A stretch of DNA of 64,000 nt from a bacterium. Its GTDB lineage: Bacteria; Bacillota_I; Bacilli_A; RF39; UBA660. Both the position numbers and the translations under genes were made by a program. A model generated the notes under the pieces. That model made no database searches and was not told where the DNA came from. It was given only the letters and a program-made list of their open reading frames with translations. The stretch lies in NCBI GenBank assembly GCA_019423565.1, contig JAHZBE010000003.1, positions 62,001 to 126,000 on the forward strand. The letters are read 5' to 3'. Of this stretch, positions 1 through 8,440 are shown piece after piece. Numbering within the stretch: the first letter of the stretch is position 1; each line of letters starts with the position of its first letter.

Positions 1-425
1 ATAACACATAAATCTGCACATACTCCTCCAATAACAATTTCATTTAAGTTATCTTGACTTTTTATATCATCTTGCAAATTTCTATTGAGCATTCCATTAA
101 TTGAATTTTTATAATAAGTTCTTGTGTTTTCTTTATTTTGTTCATCTATAAATTCTGGTATTAATTCTGCTTCTTTTGTTCCAAGTACACAATGAGATGG
201 ATATGAATCAAATTCTATTGAATCAGTAGTATGCCCTTCTAATACAAAATTTACTAATTGATTTTCTTTTCTAAATTTATTAATTAATTTTAATTGTTCA
301 TTAACTAGTTCATTATATTTTGGATTAGCCATATTTCCAAAATTAACAAATCCATTATTCATATCAATCATGTATAATGCCTTTCTTATATTTTCATACA
401 CTTCTTTTTTTGACTTTCTGTCCAT
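1..425 (-). CDS. isochorismatase/nicotinamidase-like hydrolase, C-terminus outside window
   Basis: Partial gene cut by the left edge; about 141 codons are visible. After a short N-terminal helix comes ALYMIDMNNGFVNFG, where the Asp fits the catalytic Asp of the cysteine-hydrolase fold (PncA/isochorismatase type). Near the edge is VIGGVCADLCV, which fits the segment carrying the nucleophile Cys. The likely reaction is amide hydrolysis of nicotinamide to nicotinate, for NAD salvage; substrate is inferred from family only. Start chosen at ATG 425 behind AAGAAGGATATAAT. Repeated palindromes lie just upstream (450-560). Confidence 0.75.
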   Translation of the reverse strand, partial: MDRKSKKEVYENIRKALYMIDMNNGFVNFGNMANPKYNELVNEQLKLINKFRKENQLVNFVLEGHTTDSIEFDSYPSHCVLGTKEAELIPEFIDEQNKENTRTYYKNSINGMLNRNLQDDIKSQDNLNEIVIGGVCADLCV

Positions 426-450
426 ATTATATCCTTCTTTCTTTTTATCT

Positions 451-562
451 TTTTGTTAATAACAAATTTTAAAAAAATAATCTTTATAACATTTTGTTAA
501 TAACATATTTTAATTTAAATCAGGTTTTTCTCACCTGTTACTAACATTTTATTAAAAACATA
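451..562. promoter_or_regulatory. repeated palindromes upstream of the nicotinamidase-like gene
   Basis: Two near-identical 13-bp palindromes, TTGTTAATAACAA (about 453) and TTGTTAATAACAT (about 494), are spaced 41 bp apart. A weaker third copy lies near 545, and a CAGGT-N7-ACCTG inverted repeat at 521-537. They sit between the start of the nicotinamidase-like gene and the end of the upstream gene. They may be operators for an NAD-metabolism repressor; the regulator is not identified. Confidence 0.35.
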
Positions 563-584
563 TAAATTTGTCAACTCTTTTTTT

Positions 585-625
585 TAAAAAAATTAAGAAA
601 TTTTATTTTTTCTTAATTTTTTTTA
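585..625 (-). terminator. rho-independent terminator after RsuA
   Basis: On the minus strand an AAATTAAGAAA arm pairs with TTTCTTAATTT and is followed by a T run. The stem is all A/T except two G-C pairs, and the mirror symmetry could also work on the plus strand. Confidence 0.5.
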
Positions 626-638
626 TTTAATAATTTTC

Positions 639-1358
639 TTATTCATTAATTACCACATTTTTTTCTTTAATTAAATCAAGTTCACTTTCACTAAGTTCTC
701 TTATTTCACCTAACATCAAATCATTAGGCAAATATAGATTTCCAATACATATTCTATTTAATTCAATAACTTTTGCTTTATAACAACCAAACATTCTTTT
801 TATTTGGTGATATCTGCCTTCCTTTAATGTAACTTTCCCTGTATATGTTCCTGTTATTTCTAAAATTGCAGATTTACACTCTCCATCATTTAATTTTACC
901 CCCTTTTCAAAACCTTCTACCATATCATTTGTTAATGGAATATCTAAAGTAACTTCATATTCCTTTTTAACATGTTTTTTAGGAGATAAAATATCATGTG
1001 AGAAATTACCATCATCAGTAATAATCATTAAACCTGTTGTATCTTTATCAAGTCTTCCAGCAGGAAATATATTTCTTGTTTTATAGTTATCAGGCACAAG
1101 ATTTAATACACTATTTTCTGTTTCTGTATCTGTTGTAGATACATATCCTTTTGGTTTATTTAATATTAAGTAAATATGTTCTTTTATAGTAATATCTTTT
1201 CCATTTATCACAATTGATATATCTTTATCATTAAACTTTGTTTGCGGATTATTTATTTTTTCATTATTAACAAACACAAGTCCTTTTTTTATTAAATCTT
1301 TAATTTCTTTTCTACTGTAATTTGTTTGTTCTGATATTATTCGATCAATTCTTTTAAT
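639..1358 (-). CDS. rsuA: 16S rRNA pseudouridine synthase, RsuA family, apparent ATT start
   Basis: Converts a uridine in 16S rRNA to pseudouridine. An N-terminal S4 RNA-binding domain (YSRKEIKDLIKKGLVFVNN) is followed by the catalytic domain with AGRLDKDTTGLMIITDDG; the Asp of RLD is the catalytic residue. SPKKHVKKEYEV is typical of the RsuA/RluB/RluE/RluF branch. Start: the only upstream in-frame ATG (1382) has no ribosome binding site, and an ideal AAAGGAGG falls a few codons after it. Eight bases past that site is ATT, giving (M)KRIDRII, which matches where family members begin. It follows tlyA closely, so it is probably co-transcribed. Confidence 0.85.
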   Translation of the reverse strand: MKRIDRIISEQTNYSRKEIKDLIKKGLVFVNNEKINNPQTKFNDKDISIVINGKDITIKEHIYLILNKPKGYVSTTDTETENSVLNLVPDNYKTRNIFPAGRLDKDTTGLMIITDDGNFSHDILSPKKHVKKEYEVTLDIPLTNDMVEGFEKGVKLNDGECKSAILEITGTYTGKVTLKEGRYHQIKRMFGCYKAKVIELNRICIGNLYLPNDLMLGEIRELSESELDLIKEKNVVINE

Positions 1359-1389
1359 AATTATTACCTCCTTTATAAACATTTAATGT

Positions 1390-2181
1390 TTATATTGTTT
1401 TATTCATAAAGCTTGTTAAAACAAGTTTTTTTATATCAATTTTTTCATTTTGGTTTATTTTATTAGAAATATATGCCAAATACTCTATATTACCATCTCC
1501 ACCTCTTATTGGAGATGATGTTAAATTTTTAACATAAAATCCTTTTGAATTAAAATAATCTAATAAAGAATTAATAATATTAATGTGAATATCTTCATTT
1601 AATATAATTCCTTTATATTTATCTGCGATTTCTTTTCCACATTCAAATTGAGGTTTAATTAAACATATAATATCAACTTTTATATTTTCTAAATATATCT
1701 TATCGATTATTTTTTTCAAAGAAATAAAAGAAACATCACATACAATTGCATCAATATCTTTAAAATATTTGCTATCAAAATCTTTAAAATTTGTTTTTTC
1801 ATGTAAATCTATTTGTTTATTATTTCTTAATGATTCATGCATCAAATTTGTACCAACATCGACTGCAACAATTGATTTTACTCCATGTTTCAACGCACAA
1901 TCACAAAATCCACCTGTGCTTGATCCAATATCCATTATTTTTAGGCCATTAAAATCAATATTAAATGTATCTAATGCTTTTTCAAGTTTTAATCCACCCC
2001 TTGAAACATATTTTAATTTATCATTTGATTTAATATCTATTATATCATTCTCATTTACCAAATAGCTTGTTTTATCAATTGTTTTTCCATTACATAAAAC
2101 AAGTTTTGATTTGATTAATTCTTGTGCTTTTGTTCTTGATGGTACTAAATTTCTTGATACCATTTCTTTATCGATTCTCAT
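1390..2181 (-). CDS. tlyA: TlyA-family rRNA 2'-O-methyltransferase
   Basis: 263 aa, usual length for TlyA (annotated as hemolysin in some genomes). An N-terminal S4 domain (RIDKEMVSRNLVPSRTKAQE) is followed by an FtsJ-type Rossmann methyltransferase with the SAM motif MDIGSSTGGFCDCAL, then VAVDVG and a catalytic-region LIKPQFECGK. It is expected to methylate ribose in rRNA. The AGGAGG site lies 13 bases from the ATG, longer than the 7-11 used by neighbours; ATA codons sit at 4 and 7 bases, so the exact start is uncertain. First gene of a pair with RsuA, consistent with an RNA-modification operon. Confidence 0.88.
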   Translation of the reverse strand: MRIDKEMVSRNLVPSRTKAQELIKSKLVLCNGKTIDKTSYLVNENDIIDIKSNDKLKYVSRGGLKLEKALDTFNIDFNGLKIMDIGSSTGGFCDCALKHGVKSIVAVDVGTNLMHESLRNNKQIDLHEKTNFKDFDSKYFKDIDAIVCDVSFISLKKIIDKIYLENIKVDIICLIKPQFECGKEIADKYKGIILNEDIHINIINSLLDYFNSKGFYVKNLTSSPIRGGDGNIEYLAYISNKINQNEKIDIKKLVLTSFMNKTI

Positions 2182-2246
2182 AGTTATTATAATGCCTCCT
2201 AATAAACCACTTTATTTTCAACATTCAATTTTTTACTTTTTTATCA

Positions 2247-2633
2247 TTAATTATTAAATCTAAGTAAATATCCATCTGGATCTTGAAGTAAAAATTCCTT
2301 GTCTTCATATATTATATCATCTACTCTATATTTTGAAGTTTTAATTTTTCTAAATAATACAATTTTTTTACTTATTATGCTTTCATAAAATGAATCAATA
2401 TCACTTACTGTCATACTTATATTTATTCCATTACCAAATGGATACTTCATTTCACCAACATTCCAATTATTATTTATTTCTTCTATCATTATTTGATTAT
2501 CTTCAAGATATAAGAAACAAAATTTATCTTCTTTTCTTTCGTACATTATTTTGAAACCTAAATTCAAATAAAATTCTTTACTTTTTTCTATATTTGTTAC
2601 ACTTAGTTCTGGTATTAAACTATTAAATTTCAT
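2247..2633 (-). CDS. VOC-family (glyoxalase/bleomycin-resistance fold) protein
   Basis: 128 aa, one vicinal-oxygen-chelate unit pair. The opening LIPELSVTNIEKSKEFYLNLGF and the ending FLLQDPDGYLLRF are the standard VOC signatures; DPDGYLLRF is typical of bleomycin-binding and dioxygenase-like members. Substrate cannot be told from sequence. Start is supported by AGGAGAGCAAA before the ATG. It sits just downstream of the double-kinase gene and may be read with it. Confidence 0.8.
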   Translation of the reverse strand: MKFNSLIPELSVTNIEKSKEFYLNLGFKIMYERKEDKFCFLYLEDNQIMIEEINNNWNVGEMKYPFGNGINISMTVSDIDSFYESIISKKIVLFRKIKTSKYRVDDIIYEDKEFLLQDPDGYLLRFNN

Positions 2634-2671
2634 TTTGCTCTCCTATTATAATTTTTTAATATTTATTATCA

Positions 2672-4552
2672 TTAATACCCCTTTACCAACCTTTTAACTT
2701 GTTTTTCTGCTATTTTTAAATAATAAGAGTTATTTGTGTTGTAATATGTTTCTAATAATTCTATTATATCGTACACACTAAGTCTTTCATTTAAATATTT
2801 GATATTTTTTAATTCTTGATAATTTTCTATAATTAAATCCATAAATTTTTTGTAATCACTAGGAACTGTCAACATATCCGTTTTTTCAGATGCCCATCGA
2901 TATGGTTGTTCACTATATCTATTAAATATTCTAAAATCATAATCTATCGGTGATGACTTAGATGTTTCAAAATCTATTAGATATAATTTATTACCATCAT
3001 ATAGAAAATTATCAAAATGTAAATCACCATGTATCATTCTATAATCATTATCCTTAAAATAAATATTACATAATTCTAATAATTTCAAAAAATTAATATC
3101 ACTAATTTTACATTTTGCTATTAAATCATTTAAACTATTTTTGATAAACTCTAAAAAATTATTATCTTCCATCTTAATTTTATGAAAAGACCTTAAGACA
3201 TCAATTATTAATTTTATTATATCTTTTCTTTTTTTATCATCAAATTTATACCAAACTTCGTACAAAGTATTACCAGGTACTTTTTCTATTATTTCATAAT
3301 AATATGGTACTATTTTTTTTGATGCATCATAAAAGTATAATTTAGGAATATTTGGATTATTATTATTCATTTCGTAAAATTTTATTTCATTTTGAAACCT
3401 AACTTCATTATTTGCATTATTACATATTTTAACTATATATTTATCAAAATCATAACTTTCATTAGTAAAGCCATTGTTTATTTTATTAAACTTTTTATTT
3501 TCTAATAATAAGTTTGTTTTTGATATTTTGTCTATTACATCATTTCTTGTTTGTTTTTTTATCACAATATTGTTAATAATATCTAACATAGTACTAATTA
3601 GATTTATATATCTATTTATTTCATTAATAGTTTTAGATACCTCTTTTTCTGCTAGAGAAATTTCATCATTGTCAGTTGTAATTATTCCAAGACTTCTATC
3701 CAAATTATATTTAAGCCATGCAAATCTACCATATAAGTTACAATTTATTATAAGAAACCAATCAATATCATATTCATTACTGTCTTTTAAATATTCTTTA
3801 AATACTGCACTAAATTTATCTTTATCAAAATTATCACTTAAAAATCCTGACCAACATAATGCATCCTCTAAAAGTTCTATATAAGGATTAGAAAAACCAG
3901 CGCATTCCCAATCAATTACTATAGGATCACCATTTTTCCACATTACATTTTTTGGATCCATATCTCTATGACAAATAGTCAAATTATTATCTAAAGAATT
4001 GTATCTTTCAATTATTCTTTCCATTAAAGAGTCATATTTTTCATAATTTTTTAAATATAATTCTTTATATGGCATTTTATCAAAATTACTATTTTTTATA
4101 TATTCTCTCCATCCATTTATTTTTGTTAATTCTGGTTTATTTCTTAACAAATTTAAATTTTCATAATTTAAAGAATGTATTTTATATAATACTTCGCCTA
4201 TTCTTTTGCAATGTTCTACAGTTATTTCATCATCCTTTAAAACTTTGCCATCTACATAATTAAATACCATATAATATTTACCACAGAATTCTGTTAAATA
4301 ATTACCATTTACACTTAATGCACTAGATACAGAAATACCACTATTTTTTGCTAAATTTGATATACTCTCTGATATTACGAAATTATTGTAAGCATCCTTT
4401 CTTAACATAACTTCTGGATTTAATATTTTTATGCAATATATACCTTTTTCTGTTTCTACTTTAAACATTTTATGCATTAATCCTCCAGATAATTTTGAAA
4501 TATTATATACCTTACCAAAATTATACTTTTTACAAAACTCTTCTATATTCAT
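2672..4552 (-). CDS. tandem double phosphotransferase (two APH/choline-kinase-like domains)
   Basis: 626 aa, roughly twice the usual length. The N-terminal half has the kinase catalytic and metal motifs CHRDMDPKNVMW and IVIDWECAG. The C-terminal half has a second set, MIHGDLHFDNFLYDG and LYLIDFETS. Both halves therefore look catalytically complete, and their substrates are unknown (small-molecule hydroxyls such as aminoglycoside, choline or sugar amines are typical). Start ATG follows GAAGGTGAAAAA and overlaps the TGA of a GNAT fragment, so it is translationally coupled to it. Either two kinases fused or an internal duplication followed by divergence. Confidence 0.82.
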   Translation of the reverse strand: MNIEEFCKKYNFGKVYNISKLSGGLMHKMFKVETEKGIYCIKILNPEVMLRKDAYNNFVISESISNLAKNSGISVSSALSVNGNYLTEFCGKYYMVFNYVDGKVLKDDEITVEHCKRIGEVLYKIHSLNYENLNLLRNKPELTKINGWREYIKNSNFDKMPYKELYLKNYEKYDSLMERIIERYNSLDNNLTICHRDMDPKNVMWKNGDPIVIDWECAGFSNPYIELLEDALCWSGFLSDNFDKDKFSAVFKEYLKDSNEYDIDWFLIINCNLYGRFAWLKYNLDRSLGIITTDNDEISLAEKEVSKTINEINRYINLISTMLDIINNIVIKKQTRNDVIDKISKTNLLLENKKFNKINNGFTNESYDFDKYIVKICNNANNEVRFQNEIKFYEMNNNNPNIPKLYFYDASKKIVPYYYEIIEKVPGNTLYEVWYKFDDKKRKDIIKLIIDVLRSFHKIKMEDNNFLEFIKNSLNDLIAKCKISDINFLKLLELCNIYFKDNDYRMIHGDLHFDNFLYDGNKLYLIDFETSKSSPIDYDFRIFNRYSEQPYRWASEKTDMLTVPSDYKKFMDLIIENYQELKNIKYLNERLSVYDIIELLETYYNTNNSYYLKIAEKQVKRLVKGY

Positions 4553-4662
4553 TTTTTCACCTTCTTTTTTCTTTTTATATTAAAATGTACAACATACTCT
4601 TCAAGTTCAACAAGTAAATCTCTAACATCTTCTAAATATTTATCTTCATATTCTATTATCAT
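4549..4662 (-). pseudogene. N-terminal fragment of a GNAT acetyltransferase, coupled to the double kinase
   Basis: A 37-codon ORF with its own start and AGGTG site. Its opening, MIIEYEDKYLEDVRDLLVEL, matches the common beginning of GNAT acetyltransferases, but it stops before any acetyl-CoA-binding motif. Its TGA overlaps the ATG of the downstream double kinase. Most simply a truncated GNAT left by a deletion, now possibly serving as a short upstream coupling ORF. Confidence 0.5.
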
Positions 4663-4670
4663 TAAATCAC

Positions 4671-5204
4671 CTATTCAAATATTGATGTATTAACTCTAAC
4701 AATAACACTTTTTACATTTTTATTAAACTTTTTCCATGTCGTTTCTTCTACTACTTCAAAACCAACACTTTTAAATAAATTCAAAGTATTTTCTCTATCT
4801 AATTCAAATGTATCATATAAATAGTGAATATTATTTTTATATGCTTCTTTAATAAGTAATATTAATGCATCTTTTGAGTAGCCTTTACCTCTATATTTAT
4901 ATTCTATTAATACTCCACACTCATATCTATCATCATTTTTATTGTACTGATAATTTACGTAACCAACATATTCATTTATTTCGTTATCTTTTATGTACGC
5001 AAAAAATTTATTATCTTTTATTCTTTTTTCATAAGATGCTTTCCATTTATCTTTTGGAAAATCAATGCATCCTGTATCATAGTGATATCCTTCATAACTA
5101 ACATTATACCCTTTATTATAACTCATAGTATTAGGATCTTCTTCTAGTTTTTGTTCATAGTAATATTCTTCTAATTTAGGCACAACTAGTTCTATATTTT
5201 TCAT
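4671..5204 (-). CDS. GNAT-family N-acetyltransferase
   Basis: 177 aa. The C-terminal half carries the GNAT core: a beta strand YECGVLIEYKYRGKGYSKDA, where RGKGYS is the acetyl-CoA pyrophosphate-binding loop, and later NTLNLFKSVGFEVVEE. It transfers acetyl from acetyl-CoA to an unknown amine. Starts two bases after the ASCH-deaminase stop, so the two are likely one transcript. Confidence 0.8.
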   Translation of the reverse strand: MKNIELVVPKLEEYYYEQKLEEDPNTMSYNKGYNVSYEGYHYDTGCIDFPKDKWKASYEKRIKDNKFFAYIKDNEINEYVGYVNYQYNKNDDRYECGVLIEYKYRGKGYSKDALILLIKEAYKNNIHYLYDTFELDRENTLNLFKSVGFEVVEETTWKKFNKNVKSVIVRVNTSIFE

Positions 5205-5206
5205 AA

Positions 5207-5956
5207 TTATACCCTATTATAACCCCACCAATTTGGAATTAATTCTTCTAGTTTAATTGTTTCTTTGGTTTCTAAATTAGTTATTATTTCAATATTCTTA
5301 CTATTTTTATCAAGTTGCATAAGATATTCTCTACATGCTCCACAAGGAAAACCAATCTTTCCATCTCCACCAAAGCATATAAGTTTAGTTATTTTATTTT
5401 CACCATGTGTAATCATATTTGCGATAGCATTTCTTTCACCACACATACCTAAGGATGATGCTGTATCAATACATGTTCCAACATATATATTATGATTTTC
5501 TGTAAGTATAGCTGCTCCTACACTACCTGCTGAAATCATACCAGAAACATCTCTTCTATTCATAACACTTCTTGCTTTATCAGCCATTTCTTCCCAAACA
5601 GTATTTTCACTATATAAATATTCTATATGAATTGCATATACACCATTTTGTTTTATTGTTTCTTTATAATCCCCTATTTTTTCAACATTTTTTATTGCCT
5701 CATCTTTGTCATTAGTTGATGATGTTGTATATCTCGTTCCTTCTAACATAAATAATTCTTCTAAAGAATTATAAAAATTCACTTCTTTTATTTTTACGTA
5801 AAATATACCTATATTATTGCTATTAAATTCAATTATATCATTAGAATTTAATTTACTATAATAATATTTATTATCGTTTGCTCTTATTTCTACTCTCTTT
5901 TGATTATTTTTGATAGCAAGAGCAGCTCTATCATTAATATCTAATTTTATTGTCAT
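5207..5956 (-). CDS. ASCH domain fused to a cytidine deaminase-like domain
   Basis: 249 aa. Residues 1-115 form an ASCH domain with the family signature KRVEIR (K20, E23, R25). Residues 116-249 form a cytidine deaminase fold with zinc ligands C172, C205 and C208 and proton-shuttle E174 (MCGERNAI, PCGACREYL). A free nucleoside or a nucleoside-like antibiotic is the likely substrate. One known ASCH enzyme, YqfB, removes acetyl from N4-acetylcytidine, which would feed a deaminase, but the YqfB Thr is Glu here, so that role is only a hypothesis. AAGGTAGG precedes the ATG. Upstream lies a leader ORF plus terminator. Confidence 0.82.
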   Translation of the reverse strand: MTIKLDINDRAALAIKNNQKRVEIRANDNKYYYSKLNSNDIIEFNSNNIGIFYVKIKEVNFYNSLEELFMLEGTRYTTSSTNDKDEAIKNVEKIGDYKETIKQNGVYAIHIEYLYSENTVWEEMADKARSVMNRRDVSGMISAGSVGAAILTENHNIYVGTCIDTASSLGMCGERNAIANMITHGENKITKLICFGGDGKIGFPCGACREYLMQLDKNSKNIEIITNLETKETIKLEELIPNWWGYNRV

Positions 5957-5989
5957 AAATTTTTACCTACCTTTATATTTTTTTACAGA

Positions 5990-6014
5990 AAAAAATTCTG
6001 CGTAATGCAGAATT
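5990..6014 (-). terminator. intrinsic terminator/attenuator ahead of the ASCH-deaminase gene
   Basis: Minus strand AATTCTGC-ATTAC-GCAGAATT followed by seven T. It lies between the 26-aa leader ORF and the ASCH-deaminase gene. Only about 35 bases separate it from the deaminase start, with no evident promoter in that gap, so the deaminase depends on readthrough of this site. Confidence 0.75.
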
Positions 6015-6045
6015 AACCATAAAGATAGAAATTTCTAAAATTTTA

Positions 6046-6126
6046 CTATGCTAAAAAACTAGGAGATATGATTAATCCTACACTATAAATTTTATTATTT
6101 TGTAAACCATTCATTATATTTTTCAT
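6046..6126 (-). CDS. 26-aa candidate leader peptide
   Basis: Short ORF beginning MKNIMNGLQNNK and ending GLIISPSFLA, behind an AAGGAG site 11 bases from its ATG and a consensus promoter. It is followed by a perfect terminator and then the ASCH-deaminase gene. The arrangement fits a leader peptide whose translation state controls readthrough. It could instead be an independent small protein. Confidence 0.5.
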   Translation of the reverse strand: MKNIMNGLQNNKIYSVGLIISPSFLA

Positions 6127-6165
6127 GATTAATCACACTCCTTTCTTTGAAATATTTACAAATTA

Positions 6166-6194
6166 AATATATTATACTTTCCATTTTTTGTCAA
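6166..6194 (-). promoter_or_regulatory. sigma-A type promoter of the leader peptide/ASCH-deaminase unit
   Basis: TTGACA (6194-6189), 17-base spacer, TATATT (6171-6166). An alternative -10 TATAAT lies 5 bases closer. Confidence 0.7.
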
Positions 6195-6242
6195 CAAACT
6201 TTTACCCTTTTATATGCAATTTATAATAATCATTTTTCATAT

Positions 6243-6740
6243 CTATTCCTCGATAGTAATGCTTTTAGTATTTAAATAGTCACTAGAGTTAATATCACTT
6301 ATCTTTTTATTTAATGATTTTGTACATTCTATAAAACGCATTCTTACCTTATCTGGTACCATATTTATTTTCATTTCAATAATATCATTTATATCTATAA
6401 ACTCAAGAATAAATTCACCCATGTTTTTATATACTGGATCACTAAATTCAGGTCCATCACCTGTACCTAGTACTCCAGATACTTTATTAATCAACGAAAA
6501 ATATTGATTACCTTTTTCTGTTTTTAATGTTATTAATGGTTCATCTTTAATTAATTTAATATTAAGACCTGTTTCTTCCTTTAGTTCACGAATTGTTGCT
6601 TCTTTAATATTTTCTTTTTCTTCTATTCCACCACCTGGAACAACATAATATTCTTTTCTTTCACCATTTATGTTTTTAATTCTATGTATTAATAATATTT
6701 TGCCATTTTCTATTAATAATCCACCTGCTCTATTTCTCAT
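6243..6740 (-). CDS. NUDIX hydrolase
   Basis: 165 aa with a full Nudix box: GGGIEEKENIKEATIRELKE followed by ETG, giving G-x5-E-x7-REUxEExG. Hydrolyses a nucleoside diphosphate linked to another moiety; substrate unknown. Start ATG behind AAGGAGTATAGGT. It is preceded by the pepC terminator and ends about 50 bases before the leader-peptide promoter, so it is probably a single-gene unit. Confidence 0.88.
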   Translation of the reverse strand: MRNRAGGLLIENGKILLIHRIKNINGERKEYYVVPGGGIEEKENIKEATIRELKEETGLNIKLIKDEPLITLKTEKGNQYFSLINKVSGVLGTGDGPEFSDPVYKNMGEFILEFIDINDIIEMKINMVPDKVRMRFIECTKSLNKKISDINSSDYLNTKSITIEE

Positions 6741-6774
6741 ACCTATACTCCTTTTAAAAATTGTATCATAAAAA

Positions 6775-6803
6775 AGAAAAAAATAGCGAATAAATCACTA
6801 TTT
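6775..6803 (-). terminator. terminator of pepC
   Basis: AATAGTGA pairs with TCGCTATT (one G-U), five-base loop, then TTTTTTT on the minus strand. Confidence 0.8.
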
Positions 6804-6812
6804 AATTTTAAA

Positions 6813-8105
6813 TTACATTTTAGCATCCCATTTGCTTACTAAAATTTTATCCTTTGATAATATTTGTAATTGCTTTTCACTTAGATATTTTTTATTAATT
6901 GCTATTCTATGTACATAATTATTTATAAAATCATCTGTTGCAACATAATAACCATTATTACCAGTTTTAGATCCCCAACTATTTTCAATTTTCCATTTAT
7001 CTATTTTATTATCAATTATATTAACTCCTGTTATTATCATACTATGATAATTAGTAATACCATTAGTCATTAAAATAGAATTGTTATCAAGTTTTAAATC
7101 TATTCCAAACAATTCACCATATCTTTCCATAGTATCAATCCATACACCATCAACTCTTTTTGATGTTGTTGAACAATAAAAATAAACTGGTTCTTTTGCC
7201 TTTAATGATTTCAATATTAAATTTTTAAATTCTTTAGATGGTAAATTTAATGTAGCATAATCATTTTTTCCTATCATTTTTGAACTTTCTTCTTCCTTAT
7301 ATACATTATTATATTTTATCTTTTCATCTTCATAAGAAATTACTTCTACATATTCATCTTCTAAGTCAATACCAATATACTTATCATAAAATTCTTTAGG
7401 AGTTATATCCTTATCAATATGATATTTACCATCCTTATCAGTATATTCAAAGTTAAATTTTTCTTTTGGTATACCATATACACCCGCAATAACATTATAA
7501 GCCATTTGCATATATTTATCTTTTATTTCTTGGATGTTTTCTTTCGAACTATTAAGTTCAATATAAAATTTTCTTAATAATCTTGATAATATTAAATTTA
7601 ACTCATATGTATTTGATGATGCATAAGTTTCTTCAAATTCAGTTTTTGGAACAACACCATACTTTTCTATTAAATTTGCTAATTGTGTAAAATATCCACC
7701 ATCACTTAAACCTGTTTCTAGTAAGTTTGATACATATCTATCATATAGATCCTTATTTTGTAATTTATATTCTATTAATCTTTCTAAAAGAGTATTAAAT
7801 CTTTCTAACTTATCATAAAAGGCAATATAGCTAGCAGACAACTCAAAATTATTTAATTTACATTTTTCTATTACTTTTTCTCTCAAAATATTAAGACCTG
7901 CGAAAGCCCAACATCTTCCAGATGCCTTTTGATCTGTAATACTATGAGTTTTAATTTCTATACTAAAATTGTAACTTGGTTTTGTTTCAGAATCTTGTAC
8001 TAAATCAATAAGTTGAACCTTATTTAGTACTCTTTGCATAACTTTATTTGTTAATTTACTTTCATAACTTTCTTTATATTTGTTTATATCTTCTTTTTTT
8101 AACAT
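6813..8105 (-). CDS. pepC: aminopeptidase C (bleomycin hydrolase family C1B)
   Basis: About 430 aa, close to family length. The cysteine-protease triad is visible: Cys65 in KASGRCWAFAG, His in YHSMIITG, and Asn in KIENSWGSKTG. Removes N-terminal residues from peptides in the cytoplasm. The family usually forms a hexameric barrel. Start set at the MLKKED methionine, 6-7 bases after GGAGGGAGA; a longer reading frame exists but lacks a site. Follows the small membrane-protein gene by 19 bases. Confidence 0.92.
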   Translation of the reverse strand: MLKKEDINKYKESYESKLTNKVMQRVLNKVQLIDLVQDSETKPSYNFSIEIKTHSITDQKASGRCWAFAGLNILREKVIEKCKLNNFELSASYIAFYDKLERFNTLLERLIEYKLQNKDLYDRYVSNLLETGLSDGGYFTQLANLIEKYGVVPKTEFEETYASSNTYELNLILSRLLRKFYIELNSSKENIQEIKDKYMQMAYNVIAGVYGIPKEKFNFEYTDKDGKYHIDKDITPKEFYDKYIGIDLEDEYVEVISYEDEKIKYNNVYKEEESSKMIGKNDYATLNLPSKEFKNLILKSLKAKEPVYFYCSTTSKRVDGVWIDTMERYGELFGIDLKLDNNSILMTNGITNYHSMIITGVNIIDNKIDKWKIENSWGSKTGNNGYYVATDDFINNYVHRIAINKKYLSEKQLQILSKDKILVSKWDAKM

Positions 8106-8124
8106 AAATTCTCCCTCCAATAAA

Positions 8125-8379
8125 TTATTTTATAAATCTTTCCCAGATTTTTCTAATGACTTTTAATGATAAAGTAGATAATGTAAAACCAATTACTGGT
8201 ACTAAAGAACTTAAGAAAATATTATCATAATTTCTAACTAAATATGAATATATAATAACAACTATATAAGTTAATACCATAATAAATATTTTTCTTGTTA
8301 AACTTGTTTCCCATTTTTTATCTAATTCTACTCTCTTATTTCGTTCTTTTATATTATTTATCTCTTCTTCTATTTTCAT
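8125..8379 (-). CDS. conserved small membrane protein
   Basis: 84 aa. A charged, helical N-terminus (EEEINNIKERNKRVELDKKW) leads into two hydrophobic segments (IFIMVLTYIVVIIYSYL and LVPVIGFTLSTLSLKVI), ending with basic residues. I recall similar short proteins in other bacteria (KxWETS then two membrane spans) but know no function. GAGGTG precedes the ATG. Confidence 0.7.
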   Translation of the reverse strand: MKIEEEINNIKERNKRVELDKKWETSLTRKIFIMVLTYIVVIIYSYLVRNYDNIFLSSLVPVIGFTLSTLSLKVIRKIWERFIK

Positions 8380-8411
8380 TTTTACACCTCATTCAAATTA
8401 TATCATAATTA

Positions 8412-8440
8412 AAAGAAAAAATAGTAAAAATTTACTATTC
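8412..8440 (-). terminator. terminator of topA
   Basis: AATAGTAAA-TT-TTTACTATT followed by TTTTTTC on the minus strand; the 5' arm overlaps the topA stop codon. Confidence 0.8.
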
